Origin: Bacteroidetes bacterium HGW-Bacteroidetes-1
GTDB lineage: Bacteria; Bacteroidota; Bacteroidia; Bacteroidales; F082
DNA: 41,262 bases
Assembly (NCBI GenBank): GCA_002842755.1
Contig: PHDU01000027.1
Location: 1-41,262, forward strand
Reading direction: 5' to 3'
In this document: piece by piece, positions 1 to 8,633 of the stretch
How positions within the stretch are numbered: position 1 is the first letter of the stretch
How the letters are laid out: each line of letters opens with the position of its first letter
Translations under genes and position numbers: made by a program
Notes under the pieces: model-generated
Told to the model about the DNA's origin: nothing
The model's input: only the letters and a program-made list of their open reading frames with translations
The model's database searches: none

Positions 1-31
1 TTCGAGCTTTAATGATATCATTAGTGTCCAT
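1..31 (-). CDS. Partial N-terminus of a minus-strand gene running off the left edge
   Basis: Reading leftwards from an ATG at 29-31 the frame is open to the window edge and gives MDTNDIIKAR. A -7 box of Bacteroidota type, TACCTTTG on the minus strand at 44-51, lies just upstream, which supports this as a true gene start with a very short leader. Ten residues are too few to identify the product. It is divergent from the galactanase gene to the right. The call rests only on the start codon and promoter box, so it could be a chance ORF. Confidence 0.35.
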   Translation of the reverse strand, partial: MDTNDIIKAR

Positions 32-43
32 TGTTTTTTTTAA

Positions 44-51
44 CAAAGGTA
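44..51 (-). promoter_or_regulatory. Candidate -7 box for the left-edge gene
   Basis: Minus-strand TACCTTTG matches the Bacteroidota -7 consensus TAnnTTTG. No TTG is found at the usual 17-23 nt spacing upstream, so only half of the promoter is recognisable. It would place the transcription start a few bases before the ATG at 31. Confidence 0.3.
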
Positions 52-140
52 ACTAATTTACTTTAAATATGAGTATATTATTTATTGACAATTCCTAAGG
101 GTTATTAAAGCTAATTCTGAACCGATTCAATAAATAGCAT

Positions 141-148
141 TAAATTTG
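141..148 (+). promoter_or_regulatory. Candidate -7 box for the GH53 galactanase gene
   Basis: TAAATTTG on the plus strand matches TAnnTTTG. It lies about 80 nt before the ATG at 224 and about 30 nt before a possible GTG start at 179. No clear -33 TTG is visible. Confidence 0.3.
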
Positions 149-223
149 CTTTTAAATTAACCCTTGTAAATAATATCTGTGGCAAATAAAATACCCTTCA
201 ACAAATTCTGGTCGTTAAATAGT

Positions 224-1269
224 ATGCTATTTCTTCTTTTTTTTTCTCTTGCTCACAAAAAGAAGAAAAACCAATTGTACCAATCCCTGAAGAATCGAAA
301 TTCATCAAGGCCTGCGACTTATCATTTCTACCTGAATTAAGATTTGAAGGAGCAGTTTTAAAAAATATTGAAAACCAACCTGAGGATGCATTGATCACCC
401 TAAAAAACGAAGGAATGAATACAGTGCGGATTCGATTGTGGAATATAAGGGAAGGCAATTCTGGCTGGAATGAAGTGAAAACTTTTTCAGAAGAAGTAAA
501 AAGTTTAGGATTAAAGGTGTGGCTCACTGTCCATTATTCTGACACTTGGGCTGACCCTGGTTCGCAGACAAAACCTGATGTCTGGAAAAATCTATCTTTC
601 AATCAGTTAAAGGATAGTGTTTATAGTTTTACAAGTAATATTATTACAGAAATCAACCCTGATTATATTCAGATAGGGAATGAAATCAATCCCGGATTTT
701 TGTGGCCAGAGGGCCACATTAGCAATAAAAGTCAAATGATCGAACTTTTGAGGCGAGGCATAGCCGCTGTTAGGGACCATTCCGACAAGACAAAAATTAT
801 GTTGCATTATGCAGGCCATGAAGAAGCTGCTGCTTTTTTTTCTGATCTGCAAGTCCTCGATTTTGATATCATAGCGCTTTCCTACTATCCTATCTGGCAT
901 GGAAAAGATTTATTAGAATTACAATCCAACATTAACCATCTTGGATCTCAATATAACAAAGACATAGTTATCGCTGAAACATCATATCCTTTTTCATTGG
1001 GGTGGAATGATTGGACACACAATGTTATTGGAAGTGAAGATCAGCTTTTGCCTCAATATCCTCCGTCAGAACAAGGACAGGCTGATTTCCTATACAAAAT
1101 CCTGCAAATTTCGACCAGTAGTCCAAGGGGAATTGGCTTCAGTTATTGGGGCGCCGAATGGGTTGCTTTTAAAGGCTCAACAGCCACAAACGGCTCAAGC
1201 TGGGAAAATATGGCCTTATGGGATTTTAATAATAAAGTACTTTTGGGAATAAAAGTCTTCAACGATTAA
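224..1269 (+). CDS. GH53 arabinogalactan endo-beta-1,4-galactanase, lipoprotein, apparent frameshift in signal peptide
   Basis: GH53 enzymes hydrolyse beta-1,4-galactan side chains of pectin. Family motifs are clear. QIGNEINPG holds the acid/base Glu (codon 682-684) and AETSYPF holds the nucleophile Glu (976-978). The N-terminal ACDLSFLPEL block lies upstream of the first in-frame ATG (391), so that ATG is internal. The family reading frame is open back to a TAG at 220-222 but has no ATG. The ATG at 224 is in another frame, separated by a run of nine T (237-245). One extra T would join them into a lipoprotein signal, MLFLLFFFSCSQKEE, with a lipobox Cys; a GTG at 179 could extend it further. 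The mature enzyme frame is intact to 1269. The shift may be a sequencing error, phase-variable slippage or a real lesion. No SusC/SusD neighbours are present. The product is probably displayed on the outer membrane. Confidence 0.8.
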
Positions 1270-1286
1270 CAGCCTTTTACCTAAAG

Positions 1287-1307
1287 AATCCTGTTCAATT
1301 CAGGATT
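1287..1307. terminator. Weak bidirectional terminator between convergent genes
   Basis: Arms AATCCTG (1287-1293) and CAGGATT (1301-1307) form a perfect 7-bp stem with a 7-nt loop. It sits between the converging galactanase and lipoprotein genes. The plus-strand flank is T-rich (actctttta) and the minus-strand flank is modestly T-rich. The stem is short, so efficiency is uncertain. Confidence 0.45.
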
Positions 1308-1313
1308 ACTCTT

Positions 1314-2159
1314 TTACTCCAGCTCAATGAATTTATCACTTTCGGTAAAAAACAACATTTTTCTGTAAGGATCAAATCGGAAATACCTGTTTGTAAGCGC
1401 TTGATCAGACGCGTGATTTTTAATGTAGGTATTCATTAAATAATCAAAAGTATATGCAGCGTATAATCTTCCAAGATATTGAATAAAGCTCTGCACACTT
1501 TCCGGTGTAATTTCATCAACGGTGAGTCTATACTCGATCTCTCCTGTAAGAAAACGCTGAACAAAATAACCATTAAACTGATCCACCAAATCGTGTGTTG
1601 CAAATAAAACAGGAATTTTCTTTCGCTGATCAGCATTAAGCTGGCTTAGCTCAAACCAAACACCCAAATTAATCCCATTGAGTGATACCAATTGTGTAAA
1701 TACATTGTCACCAACATCAATTGCATCTTCATACGATGTCAAATACTCCTGAAGCTCCACCTGGGCCACATTCACCAAATAAGCCTCGCTTTCCATTGTG
1801 GTGAATGTGTCCATTTCATTTTCCTCAAAAACCTTGAATCCATAACTGCCAAGTTCGCTTATGTATGCTTTTTTAAACGACCCTAACACCAATTCATCAC
1901 TTAAATTCTTTAAAATTAATGTGTTAGAAAGCAAAGAAGTATCAGACAAGGCATCACTAAAAAGGAAAGAATTGTTGCTATCGGGACTCTTTTCGTTGAT
2001 GACAAAAACCTGAGGTGGCATTAAAACCATCAATGAGACCTGATCTGCATGGGTTGTAAATTGACGTGCCAATTTTCGTTCAACACTGCAGGAGCTGAAT
2101 ACAGCAACAACGAATAATGCACTAAAGAGAAATAATTTTAAGGAATTAATCCTTTTCAT
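1314..2159 (-). CDS. Hypothetical lipoprotein, 281 aa
   Basis: The N-terminus is a clear type II signal peptide: MKRINSLK, a hydrophobic stretch, then FSSC with the lipobox Cys at residue 24. The protein is therefore probably anchored in a membrane. The mature part is about 257 residues, mixed alpha/beta in composition, with no motif I recognise. It has several aromatic- and Asp-rich segments and no internal repeat. It is a single gene, convergent with the GH53 gene and 44 nt downstream of the flavodiiron gene on the same strand, so it could be read through from that gene. I do not recognise a family and give no function. Confidence 0.85.
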   Translation of the reverse strand: MKRINSLKLFLFSALFVVAVFSSCSVERKLARQFTTHADQVSLMVLMPPQVFVINEKSPDSNNSFLFSDALSDTSLLSNTLILKNLSDELVLGSFKKAYISELGSYGFKVFEENEMDTFTTMESEAYLVNVAQVELQEYLTSYEDAIDVGDNVFTQLVSLNGINLGVWFELSQLNADQRKKIPVLFATHDLVDQFNGYFVQRFLTGEIEYRLTVDEITPESVQSFIQYLGRLYAAYTFDYLMNTYIKNHASDQALTNRYFRFDPYRKMLFFTESDKFIELE

Positions 2160-2203
2160 AAGTGAGAAATTTTAAGCAAAAAAACGAAAAAAGAAGCAGA
2201 TTA

Positions 2204-3406
2204 TTAGCTTTCAGTCAATAATTCTGCAAACTTCTTTCCATAAGTCTCTGCGCGCATCAGATCATCCTCGTTAGGTGAAAATTTTATAAACACATCTGTC
2301 TCTGTATATTTCAGCTTCAGATTTTCGAGATTGGTTCGAATGATTTTCATCCCTTCCCCACTCCATCCGTAAGAGCCAAAGCCACCAGCCAATTTACCTT
2401 TATCACGCAAAGGATTGATTACAGCAAACAGACGATATACAGGCAAAAGAATATTTTGATTGATTGTTGGGCATCCCACAATGATTCCAGACGACATAGC
2501 CACCTGCATATCAATCTCACCAAGATTGACGTGTTCAATATCCTGCAAAAAAACCTCAACCTGATCATTTGATTTCAATCCTTTTGCAATTGCCTCAGCA
2601 AGAGCACCTGTTTTGCGGTATGCAGATACGTATGGAATATAAACGCGTCTTTGTTTTGGTAAGGCCAGTGCTTCTTTCGCATATTGCTCCGAAAGATCAA
2701 CGTAACGTTTCCAGTTGGATCTGAGAATAGGTCCGTGCCCGGGGCAAATTACACTGATATCAAGTGGTCTGATACGCTCAATGGCTTTAAGCATAAACTT
2801 ACTGAAGGGTGATAGAATCACATCAAAATAGTACTTGAATGAATCGTCCCAACTACCAATATGATCATCAAACATTCTTTCATCTGCATAATGAGCACCA
2901 AACGAATCGCATGTAAACAATAACTGGTCTTCAACCAAATAGGTGTACATGGAGTCGGGCCAGTGCAGATTGGCGGCACCTATAAAGCGTAAGGTCTTAT
3001 TTCCAAGGCTGATTTCGTCACCGTCTTTAACCTGAATACTCGTGAATGTAGTGGTTATAAGATCTTTAAGATAGCGAATGGCATTACCCGTCCCAACCAC
3101 TTTTGCTTTGGGTGCAATTTCCAGTAATCTGCTAACGCAACCAGAGTGATCAGGCTCAGTATGATTGAGAATAATATACTCAAGCTCGGCAGGATCTATC
3201 ATCGATCGTAATTTAGCTTCGTATTGAGGCCAGAATTTTTCTTTCACGGTTTCAACGACTGCTTTTTTATCAGCCAGAATAAGATAGCTGTTGTAAGTGG
3301 TTCCGTATTTGGTCTCCATTACAACGTCAAAGGTTACAATATCCTTATCAAGTACACCTATCCAGTGAACATCTTTCGCAACTTCCAAAACAGGATTATC
3401 TTTCAT
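2204..3406 (-). CDS. Flavodiiron protein (FprA family A-type flavoprotein), O2/NO reductase
   Basis: Flavodiiron proteins reduce O2 to water or NO to N2O in the cytoplasm of anaerobes, with electrons from rubredoxin or similar donors. All diiron ligands are visible: H82, E84, D86 and H87 in NHTEPDHSG, H148 in NLHWPD, D167 in TCDSFG and H224 in CPGHGP. The N-terminal two thirds is the metallo-beta-lactamase-like domain. The C-terminal third (about 252-400) is a flavodoxin-like FMN domain with VYIPYVSAYRKTGALAEA and GSYGWSGEG. At 400 residues it is the usual length for a two-domain class A protein, without a fused rubredoxin. O2 and NO specificity cannot be told apart from sequence alone. The gene has its own -7 box upstream. 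Confidence 0.95.
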   Translation of the reverse strand: MKDNPVLEVAKDVHWIGVLDKDIVTFDVVMETKYGTTYNSYLILADKKAVVETVKEKFWPQYEAKLRSMIDPAELEYIILNHTEPDHSGCVSRLLEIAPKAKVVGTGNAIRYLKDLITTTFTSIQVKDGDEISLGNKTLRFIGAANLHWPDSMYTYLVEDQLLFTCDSFGAHYADERMFDDHIGSWDDSFKYYFDVILSPFSKFMLKAIERIRPLDISVICPGHGPILRSNWKRYVDLSEQYAKEALALPKQRRVYIPYVSAYRKTGALAEAIAKGLKSNDQVEVFLQDIEHVNLGEIDMQVAMSSGIIVGCPTINQNILLPVYRLFAVINPLRDKGKLAGGFGSYGWSGEGMKIIRTNLENLKLKYTETDVFIKFSPNEDDLMRAETYGKKFAELLTES

Positions 3407-3443
3407 ATCAATTGGTTTAAGTTTTCGATACTATTTTTGTTGG

Positions 3444-3451
3444 CAAAAGTA
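3444..3451 (-). promoter_or_regulatory. Candidate -7 box for the flavodiiron gene
   Basis: Minus-strand TACTTTTG matches TAnnTTTG and lies 38 nt before the start codon. The same octamer occurs before the T9SS gene starting at 27328, before the kinase starting at 12406 and before gcvT. No -33 TTG is seen at the right spacing. Confidence 0.4.
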
Positions 3452-3622
3452 AGATAAAAGAAATTTTGAATGTTTCTAAATAAGCCTCCTAGGTTCGCTT
3501 AACAAATATCATTTTAAGGCAGAAAAGCAAATTCTACTAAAAATACCACTTTAAAAACTCAATTGATTGCCTTAATTAGTTTTTAGACACATGCGTAAAA
3601 TGCAACTGTACTTCACAAAAAA

Positions 3623-3648
3623 GTCCGATAGGTAAAAACCTATCGGAC
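3623..3648 (-). terminator. Intrinsic terminator of hppA
   Basis: GTCCGATAGGT (3623-3633) and ACCTATCGGAC (3638-3648) form a perfect 11-bp GC-containing stem with a 4-nt loop. On the minus strand the stem is followed by a run of six T, which is the arrangement expected for an intrinsic terminator 58 nt after the hppA stop codon. Confidence 0.85.
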
Positions 3649-3705
3649 AAAAATTTGTATTGATTTGGATTCAGAATCAAATGAAACAAATCCATACTAA
3701 ATTGG

Positions 3706-6003
3706 TTAAAAAAGACTTGCGGTTACGGTTAAACCAGCCATTACAACTGAAACCATTGTCATAAGTTTAATGAGAATGTTGAGGGAAGGTCCGCTTGTAT
3801 CTTTAAAAGGATCACCTACAGTATCGCCAACAACACTGGCTTTGTGTGTATCGCTTCCTTTGCCACCATAATTTCCTTTTTCAACAAACTTCTTTGCATT
3901 ATCCCAGGCTCCTCCCGCATTATTCAACATTGAAGCAAGTGTAAAACCAGTCGTGAGACCACCTACAAGCAATCCAATAACACCAGCAACACCAAGGAAA
4001 ATCCCAATGAGTACAGGTACGACAATGGCAAGCAATGAAGGTATAAGCATTTCTCTTTGAGCACCTTTCGTTGAGATAGCAACACATTTTGCATACTCAG
4101 GAGTTGCTGTACCTTCCATAATACCAGGAATTTCTCTAAACTGACGTCTTACTTCATCCACCATAGCACCTGCAGCGCGTCCAACAGCTTTCATGGTCAT
4201 CGCAGAAAATACGAATGCCATCATAGCTCCAAGGAAAATACCTCCCAAAAGGAGTGGATTAAATATTGTGAGATCATATGCATCGGTAAAATCAGTTATT
4301 GTAGCGGCAGTTAACATGACCACTTTTTGACCTTGCTCTGCAACTGGAATAATAGCTGCTTTTGCTGTGTAGAAAACTATATCACCTACTTGTTTAACGC
4401 CATTGGTTTCTTCAGCAATTTTTCCAATCCATAATCTGATCTCTTCGATGTATGCTGCCAGTAAAGCCATGGCTGTTAAAGCAGCTGAGCCTATCGCAAA
4501 GCCTTTTCCTGTAGCAGCAGTAGTATTGCCGAGCATATCAAGTGCATCGGTACGTTCACGAACTTCTTTTGGAAGATGCGCCATCTCAGCATTACCACCT
4601 GCATTGTCGGCAATGGGTCCAAAAGCGTCAGTAGCCAGTGTTATTCCAAGAGTTGAAAGCATACCAACTGCAGCAAATCCAATACCATAAACACCCATTG
4701 CAAAGTCGGTAAAGCCTCCTGCAAAGCCAAATGCTGCAATGATACCTGCGACAATAGTTGTTACAGGAATCCATGTGGAGAACATACCAACTGCGATGCC
4801 ATCAATGATAGTTGTCGCTGGTCCTTGTGTCGCTTGTCGTGCAATACCTTTTGTTGGTTTGTATTCGTCAGAAGTGAAGTATTCTGTTCCCTGACCGATA
4901 ATAACTCCTGCAACCAATCCGGCAACAACAGAACCAAAAACTCCAAATGAGATCCATCCGGTATAAGCCATAAAGGCAACAACAACAAGGATCAGAGCTG
5001 AACTTCCTCCTGTGCCTAGCAGCAAAGCATTAAGTAAGTTTTTTTGTGTTGCAGATTCTTTTGCACGAACAAAAAAGATTCCAATAATAGATATAATTAC
5101 ACCGACCGCAGCAACAATCATTGGAGCAATAACATATCTTTCCTGGTCAACAACATTTGTCAAAATTGGCAAGGCTGCTCCTAAAGCAGCCGTTGCAAGT
5201 ATTGAGCCGGCATAGGACTCATAAAGGTCGGCACCCATGCCAGCAACGTCACCAACATTATCGCCAACATTGTCAGCAATAGTGGCCGGGTTACGAGGAT
5301 CATCCTCTGGAATACCTGCTTCAACTTTACCTACCAGGTCAGCACCTACATCGGCAGCTTTGGTATAGATACCTCCGCCAACACGTGCGAACAATGCCTG
5401 TGTAGAAGCGCCCATTCCGAAAGTAAGCATCGTTGCTGTTATTTCAACCATTTTGATATGGTCTGTGGTATCAGGATGAACAAAAGTCAGTCCGAACATT
5501 TCGAGACCACTTTGCATATTTTCCGGGGTGTAAATCCATTGGGTGAGGATATAATACCATGCAGCAATATCAAGAAGAGCAAACCCTACAACAACCAAAC
5601 CCATCACAGCTCCACTGCGAAAAGCAATCTGTAAACCCTTATTAAGCGATTGGGTTGCACCCTGGGCAGTACGGGCAGACGCATAGGTTGCAGTTTTCAT
5701 CCCAAGGTACCCACAAAGACCTGAGAAAAAACCTCCTGTCAGAAAAGCAACAGGCACAAAAGGATTTTGAACACCCATATAAGCTAACATTGTAAGAAGC
5801 ACTACAAGCACAGCGAATACAATCCCTACTACTTTATACTGCCTCGTTAAATAAGCCATTGCACCTTCGCGCACATATTGCGCAATTCTTTTCATATCGT
5901 CGGTTCCCTCACTGTTTTTCATCATGTTTTTGAAAAAATAATAAGCGAACAACAGGGCTATCACCGATGAAGCGGGTATAAGCCAAAATACTGTGTTGAT
6001 CAT
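3706..6003 (-). CDS. hppA: Membrane-bound K+-dependent ion-pumping pyrophosphatase
   Basis: Integral membrane pyrophosphatase of 765 residues with about 16 hydrophobic segments. It couples PPi hydrolysis to H+ or Na+ transport across the inner membrane. The pyrophosphate/Mg site motif [11 protein letters not shown] is at 218-228, followed by the acidic [10 protein letters not shown] block and a second acidic block, [17 protein letters not shown], near 458-474. The motif [10 protein letters not shown] (492-501) has Ala and Gly where K+-independent enzymes have Lys and Thr, so this belongs to the K+-dependent class. The ion pumped, Na+ or H+, cannot be decided safely by eye. It is a single gene with its own promoter and terminator. 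In an anaerobe it would recover energy from biosynthetic PPi. Confidence 0.97.
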   Translation of the reverse strand: MINTVFWLIPASSVIALLFAYYFFKNMMKNSEGTDDMKRIAQYVREGAMAYLTRQYKVVGIVFAVLVVLLTMLAYMGVQNPFVPVAFLTGGFFSGLCGYLGMKTATYASARTAQGATQSLNKGLQIAFRSGAVMGLVVVGFALLDIAAWYYILTQWIYTPENMQSGLEMFGLTFVHPDTTDHIKMVEITATMLTFGMGASTQALFARVGGGIYTKAADVGADLVGKVEAGIPEDDPRNPATIADNVGDNVGDVAGMGADLYESYAGSILATAALGAALPILTNVVDQERYVIAPMIVAAVGVIISIIGIFFVRAKESATQKNLLNALLLGTGGSSALILVVVAFMAYTGWISFGVFGSVVAGLVAGVIIGQGTEYFTSDEYKPTKGIARQATQGPATTIIDGIAVGMFSTWIPVTTIVAGIIAAFGFAGGFTDFAMGVYGIGFAAVGMLSTLGITLATDAFGPIADNAGGNAEMAHLPKEVRERTDALDMLGNTTAATGKGFAIGSAALTAMALLAAYIEEIRLWIGKIAEETNGVKQVGDIVFYTAKAAIIPVAEQGQKVVMLTAATITDFTDAYDLTIFNPLLLGGIFLGAMMAFVFSAMTMKAVGRAAGAMVDEVRRQFREIPGIMEGTATPEYAKCVAISTKGAQREMLIPSLLAIVVPVLIGIFLGVAGVIGLLVGGLTTGFTLASMLNNAGGAWDNAKKFVEKGNYGGKGSDTHKASVVGDTVGDPFKDTSGPSLNILIKLMTMVSVVMAGLTVTASLF

Positions 6004-6206
6004 AGATTTAAGGTTTAAATTAGTAATTCAGAAAAAAAAATTATTAAAAATATTTCGTTAATCATTGAATTTATTAGGCTTTTTAATCTCCCCCCAACAG
6101 AATAAAAAAAGCAACAACGCAGTTTATAAACGAATTAAATATTACATGCAAAATCATAAGCAATAAACTTTAAACGGCTTTAAGACTGTATTTTCTGCAT
6201 AACAAG

Positions 6207-6220
6207 TGCAATCGATTGCA
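6207..6220. promoter_or_regulatory. Perfect 14-bp palindrome, candidate operator in the hppA leader
   Basis: TGCAATCGATTGCA reads the same on both strands. It lies about 26 nt downstream of the hppA -7 box, in the early transcribed leader, where a bound dimeric repressor would block transcription. There is no loop, so it is a DNA site rather than an RNA hairpin. No regulator gene is adjacent. Confidence 0.3.
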
Positions 6221-6245
6221 GTTTTAAAACCATTTTGAGAGTGCG

Positions 6246-6276
6246 CAAAAATAGAAACTATAATTTTTCAAACAAA
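6246..6276 (-). promoter_or_regulatory. Promoter of hppA with -33 and -7 elements
   Basis: On the minus strand TTTG (6273-6276), a 19-nt spacer and TATTTTTG (6246-6253) match the Bacteroidota sigma-ABfr type promoter, TTG-N17-23-TAnnTTTG. It is the best complete promoter match in the window. It implies a leader of roughly 235 nt before the hppA ATG. Confidence 0.55.
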
Positions 6277-6280
6277 GGAT

Positions 6281-6288
6281 TAATTTTG
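6281..6288 (+). promoter_or_regulatory. Candidate -7 box for the bifunctional-nuclease gene
   Basis: TAATTTTG on the plus strand matches TAnnTTTG. It overlaps the promoter zone of hppA on the opposite strand. No -33 TTG is found 17-23 nt upstream. Confidence 0.3.
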
Positions 6289-6400
6289 ACAAAATTTATA
6301 GAATCGGAAAATGTTGATAAAAAAAGCATAAATTTCACGGTTGCAAGCCCTCAAAAGTATTTTTATTTCTACTTTTAAAAATTCAAATATAGCCCAATCG

Positions 6401-6985
6401 ATGATGGATAAAATATTACTTAATATAGCCGGTATGTCATACAGCCATTCACAAAGTGGAGCCTATGCCCTTATTCTTGGGGAGGTGAATGGTGCACGAC
6501 GATTACCTATTATAATAGGTGGTTTTGAGGCCCAGTCTATTGCACTTGGTTTGGAGAAACTTCAACCCGCCCGACCAATGACGCACGATTTGATGAAGAA
6601 TTTTGCTCTTTTTTATGAGATAAATCTTTTAGAAGTAGTCATTCATAAATTTAAGGAAGGCGTTTTTCATGCATTGCTCATTTGTAATAAAGATGATGTT
6701 ATCAGTGAAATTGACGCTCGTACCTCTGATGCTGTTGCTTTAGCAATCAGGTTTAAATGTCCTATTTATACCTACGAGAAAATACTTTCAGAAGCAGGAA
6801 TAATTATGGATAGTGAAGAAGAGGCAACTGCACCTTTTGATATGGACGATTCAGAGCATAGTGAGTTCAGTGAATATATGACTTCCGAACTTGAAGAGAT
6901 GCTCCAGTCTGCCGTCGAAAAAGAGGAATACGAAAAGGCTTCACTTATCCGTGACGAAATACAAAAAAGAAAAAAAAGAGAATAA
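6401..6985 (+). CDS. Bifunctional nuclease (BFN, DUF151) domain protein with C-terminal UVR motif
   Basis: The N-terminal half is a BFN domain (DUF151), with LNIAGMSYS, LPIIIGGFEAQSIALGLE, DLMKNFALFYEI and ARTSDAVALAIRFKCPIY in family order. A short acidic linker follows (DSEEEATAPFDMDDSEHSE). The C-terminus, EEMLQSAVEKEEYEKASLIR, has the UvrB/UvrC interaction (UVR) form, A-x-x-x-E-x-Y-E-x-A-x-x-I-R-D. BFN plus UVR is a common Bacteroidota architecture. I chose the ATG at 6401 because the family starts with M-D-K-I-x-L. A TTG at 6341 is in frame but would add 20 residues without conservation. The gene ends 47 nt before the nucleoside transporter and may be co-transcribed with it. Nuclease activity was reported for a plant homologue; the bacterial role is unclear. 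Confidence 0.88.
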   Translation: MMDKILLNIAGMSYSHSQSGAYALILGEVNGARRLPIIIGGFEAQSIALGLEKLQPARPMTHDLMKNFALFYEINLLEVVIHKFKEGVFHALLICNKDDVISEIDARTSDAVALAIRFKCPIYTYEKILSEAGIIMDSEEEATAPFDMDDSEHSEFSEYMTSELEEMLQSAVEKEEYEKASLIRDEIQKRKKRE

Positions 6986-7032
6986 TTCTTCTTTTTTCCC
7001 AGAACCAAAATAAATAAACCAAATCTATCAAC

Positions 7033-8532
7033 ATGACCTTTCAATTCAGAAGTTTGCTGCTAACAGCCTTAGTTTTGACGATGACAATTCTGGTCAATGC
7101 TCAGGATAGTCCTATCCCTGACACCATCGCATCAATGGCTGACACCATGAGTATTATCACTCCAGATGTAGCAGATGCTCAGATTACGCCTTCTGACAAA
7201 AGCAATCTGCTCGCCATGGATCGCAGCTCAGGCTTTAACCTGATGACAATTCTAAGAGGTTTGCTGGGGATGATTTCTCTGGTTTTGATTGCTTTTCTTT
7301 TTAGCACCAACCGAAAAGCTGTAAACTGGAAAGTTGTTTTTACAGGGATTGCTCTTCAAGTGGCGTTGGCGGTAGGTGTTTTGTATGTGCCCTTTATTCA
7401 GTATTTCTTCGAGTTTGTTGGAAAGTTGTTCGTATTAATTCTTGATTTTACAAAAGCCGGTACTGAGTTTCTTTTCAAAAGTTTTTCCAGTAACGAAATA
7501 GAATCTGCACTTCAAAACTTTGCAGTTCAAATACTTCCAACTATCATCTTCTTTTCAGCTTTAACAAGTCTTTTGTTTTATCTTGGTATCATTCAAAAAA
7601 TTGTGAAAGGGATGGCATGGATTATGACCCGATTGATGAATCTTTCAGGTGCCGAAAGCCTTTCTGTTGCCGGAAACATTTTTTTAGGCCAAACTGAATC
7701 ACCACTCATGATCAAAGCCTATTTGCAAAAAATGAACAAATCGGAAATTCTACTTGTCATGATCGGCGGTATGGCAACCCTTGCCGGTGGTGTATTAGCG
7801 GTATATATCAGCTTTTTAGGCGGTTCTGATCCGGTACAACGATTGCTATTTGCAAAGCATTTGCTTACAGCCTCCGTTATGGCTGCACCAGGTGCAATTG
7901 TGATATCAAAAATCCTTGTCCCTCAAACTGAATCCATCGATAAAACAATTGAGGTAAATAAAGAACAAATTGGAAGCAATGTACTTGATTCTATATCAAA
8001 TGGCACCACAGAAGGATTAAAACTGGCTGTAAATGTTGCAGCCATGTTGTTGGTTTTTATTGCTTTTATCGCACTCTTTAATTATGTTACCATTTACATT
8101 GGAGAATTATTTGGCCTCAATGCTACCATCAGCAATTTTTCGGGAGGTCGTTATACCGAACTATCTTTACAGTTTATGCTTGGTTATCTTTTTTCACCAG
8201 TGATGTGGCTGATTGGAGTGAATATCAATGACATTACCTTATTGGGAAGGCTTTTAGGAGAGAAAATTATTCTCACTGAATTCATTGGTTATGTGAGTCT
8301 TTCGGAACTAAAACTCGCCAATGCCTTTACTGATTCAAAGTCAATAATAATGGCTACCTACATGCTTTGTGGCTTCGCTAATTTTGCTTCAATCGGCATA
8401 CAAATCGGGGGAATTGGTTCTCTGGCTCCCAATCAACGTGTACTCCTGTCTAAATACGGCCTTCGTGCATTGCTGGGTGGCACACTGGCTTCATTACTCT
8501 CAGCAACTATAATTGGAATGCTAATCGGATGA
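7033..8532 (+). CDS. CNT-family concentrative nucleoside transporter with N-terminal signal-like extension
   Basis: Concentrative nucleoside transporters (NupC/CNT) import nucleosides with H+ or Na+. The core signature is AGNIFLGQTESPL, with GQTESP at 219-224, followed by the helix MATLAGGVLAVYISFLGG and NVAAMLLVFIAFIALFNY. The C-terminal half is typical. The core starts near residue 70. Before it is a hydrophobic segment ending VNAQ at 24 that looks like a signal peptide, and about 40 polar residues rich in Asp and Thr. This extension is absent from NupC of E. coli and would sit in the periplasm. At 499 residues the protein is longer than usual bacterial CNTs of about 400. Its neighbours thyA and folA fit a nucleoside/thymidylate context. 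Confidence 0.9.
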   Translation: MTFQFRSLLLTALVLTMTILVNAQDSPIPDTIASMADTMSIITPDVADAQITPSDKSNLLAMDRSSGFNLMTILRGLLGMISLVLIAFLFSTNRKAVNWKVVFTGIALQVALAVGVLYVPFIQYFFEFVGKLFVLILDFTKAGTEFLFKSFSSNEIESALQNFAVQILPTIIFFSALTSLLFYLGIIQKIVKGMAWIMTRLMNLSGAESLSVAGNIFLGQTESPLMIKAYLQKMNKSEILLVMIGGMATLAGGVLAVYISFLGGSDPVQRLLFAKHLLTASVMAAPGAIVISKILVPQTESIDKTIEVNKEQIGSNVLDSISNGTTEGLKLAVNVAAMLLVFIAFIALFNYVTIYIGELFGLNATISNFSGGRYTELSLQFMLGYLFSPVMWLIGVNINDITLLGRLLGEKIILTEFIGYVSLSELKLANAFTDSKSIIMATYMLCGFANFASIGIQIGGIGSLAPNQRVLLSKYGLRALLGGTLASLLSATIIGMLIG

Positions 8533-8633
8533 CAATTTGTAGTTAATTATAAATTAATAGAAGCCCTGTTTAGAAGTTCTATGCTTGAAAATAGCACCCA
8601 CAGGAAATTGTATCATTTAAGAAAAATATTTTT

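Larger units (their letters stand above)
6004..6400. other. Divergent regulatory region between hppA and the bifunctional-nuclease gene
   Basis: This 397-nt AT-rich stretch has no convincing coding frame. It holds an hppA promoter on the minus strand, a plus-strand -7 box TAATTTTG (6281-6288) for the downstream gene, and a perfect 14-bp palindrome (6207-6220). A C-run at 6091-6096 and several A-runs are also present. The two promoters overlap head to head. Confidence 0.6.

Noticed and set aside
2204-3406. Metallo-beta-lactamase or other hydrolase identity
   Set aside because: The H-x-E-x-D-H diiron ligand set and the C-terminal flavodoxin domain identify a flavodiiron protein, not a hydrolase.
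6341-6400. TTG start that would extend the BFN-UVR protein by 20 residues
   Set aside because: Family members begin at M-D-K-I-x-L, which matches the ATG at 6401/6404; the extension shows no conservation and a TTG start is less likely than two adjacent ATG codons.
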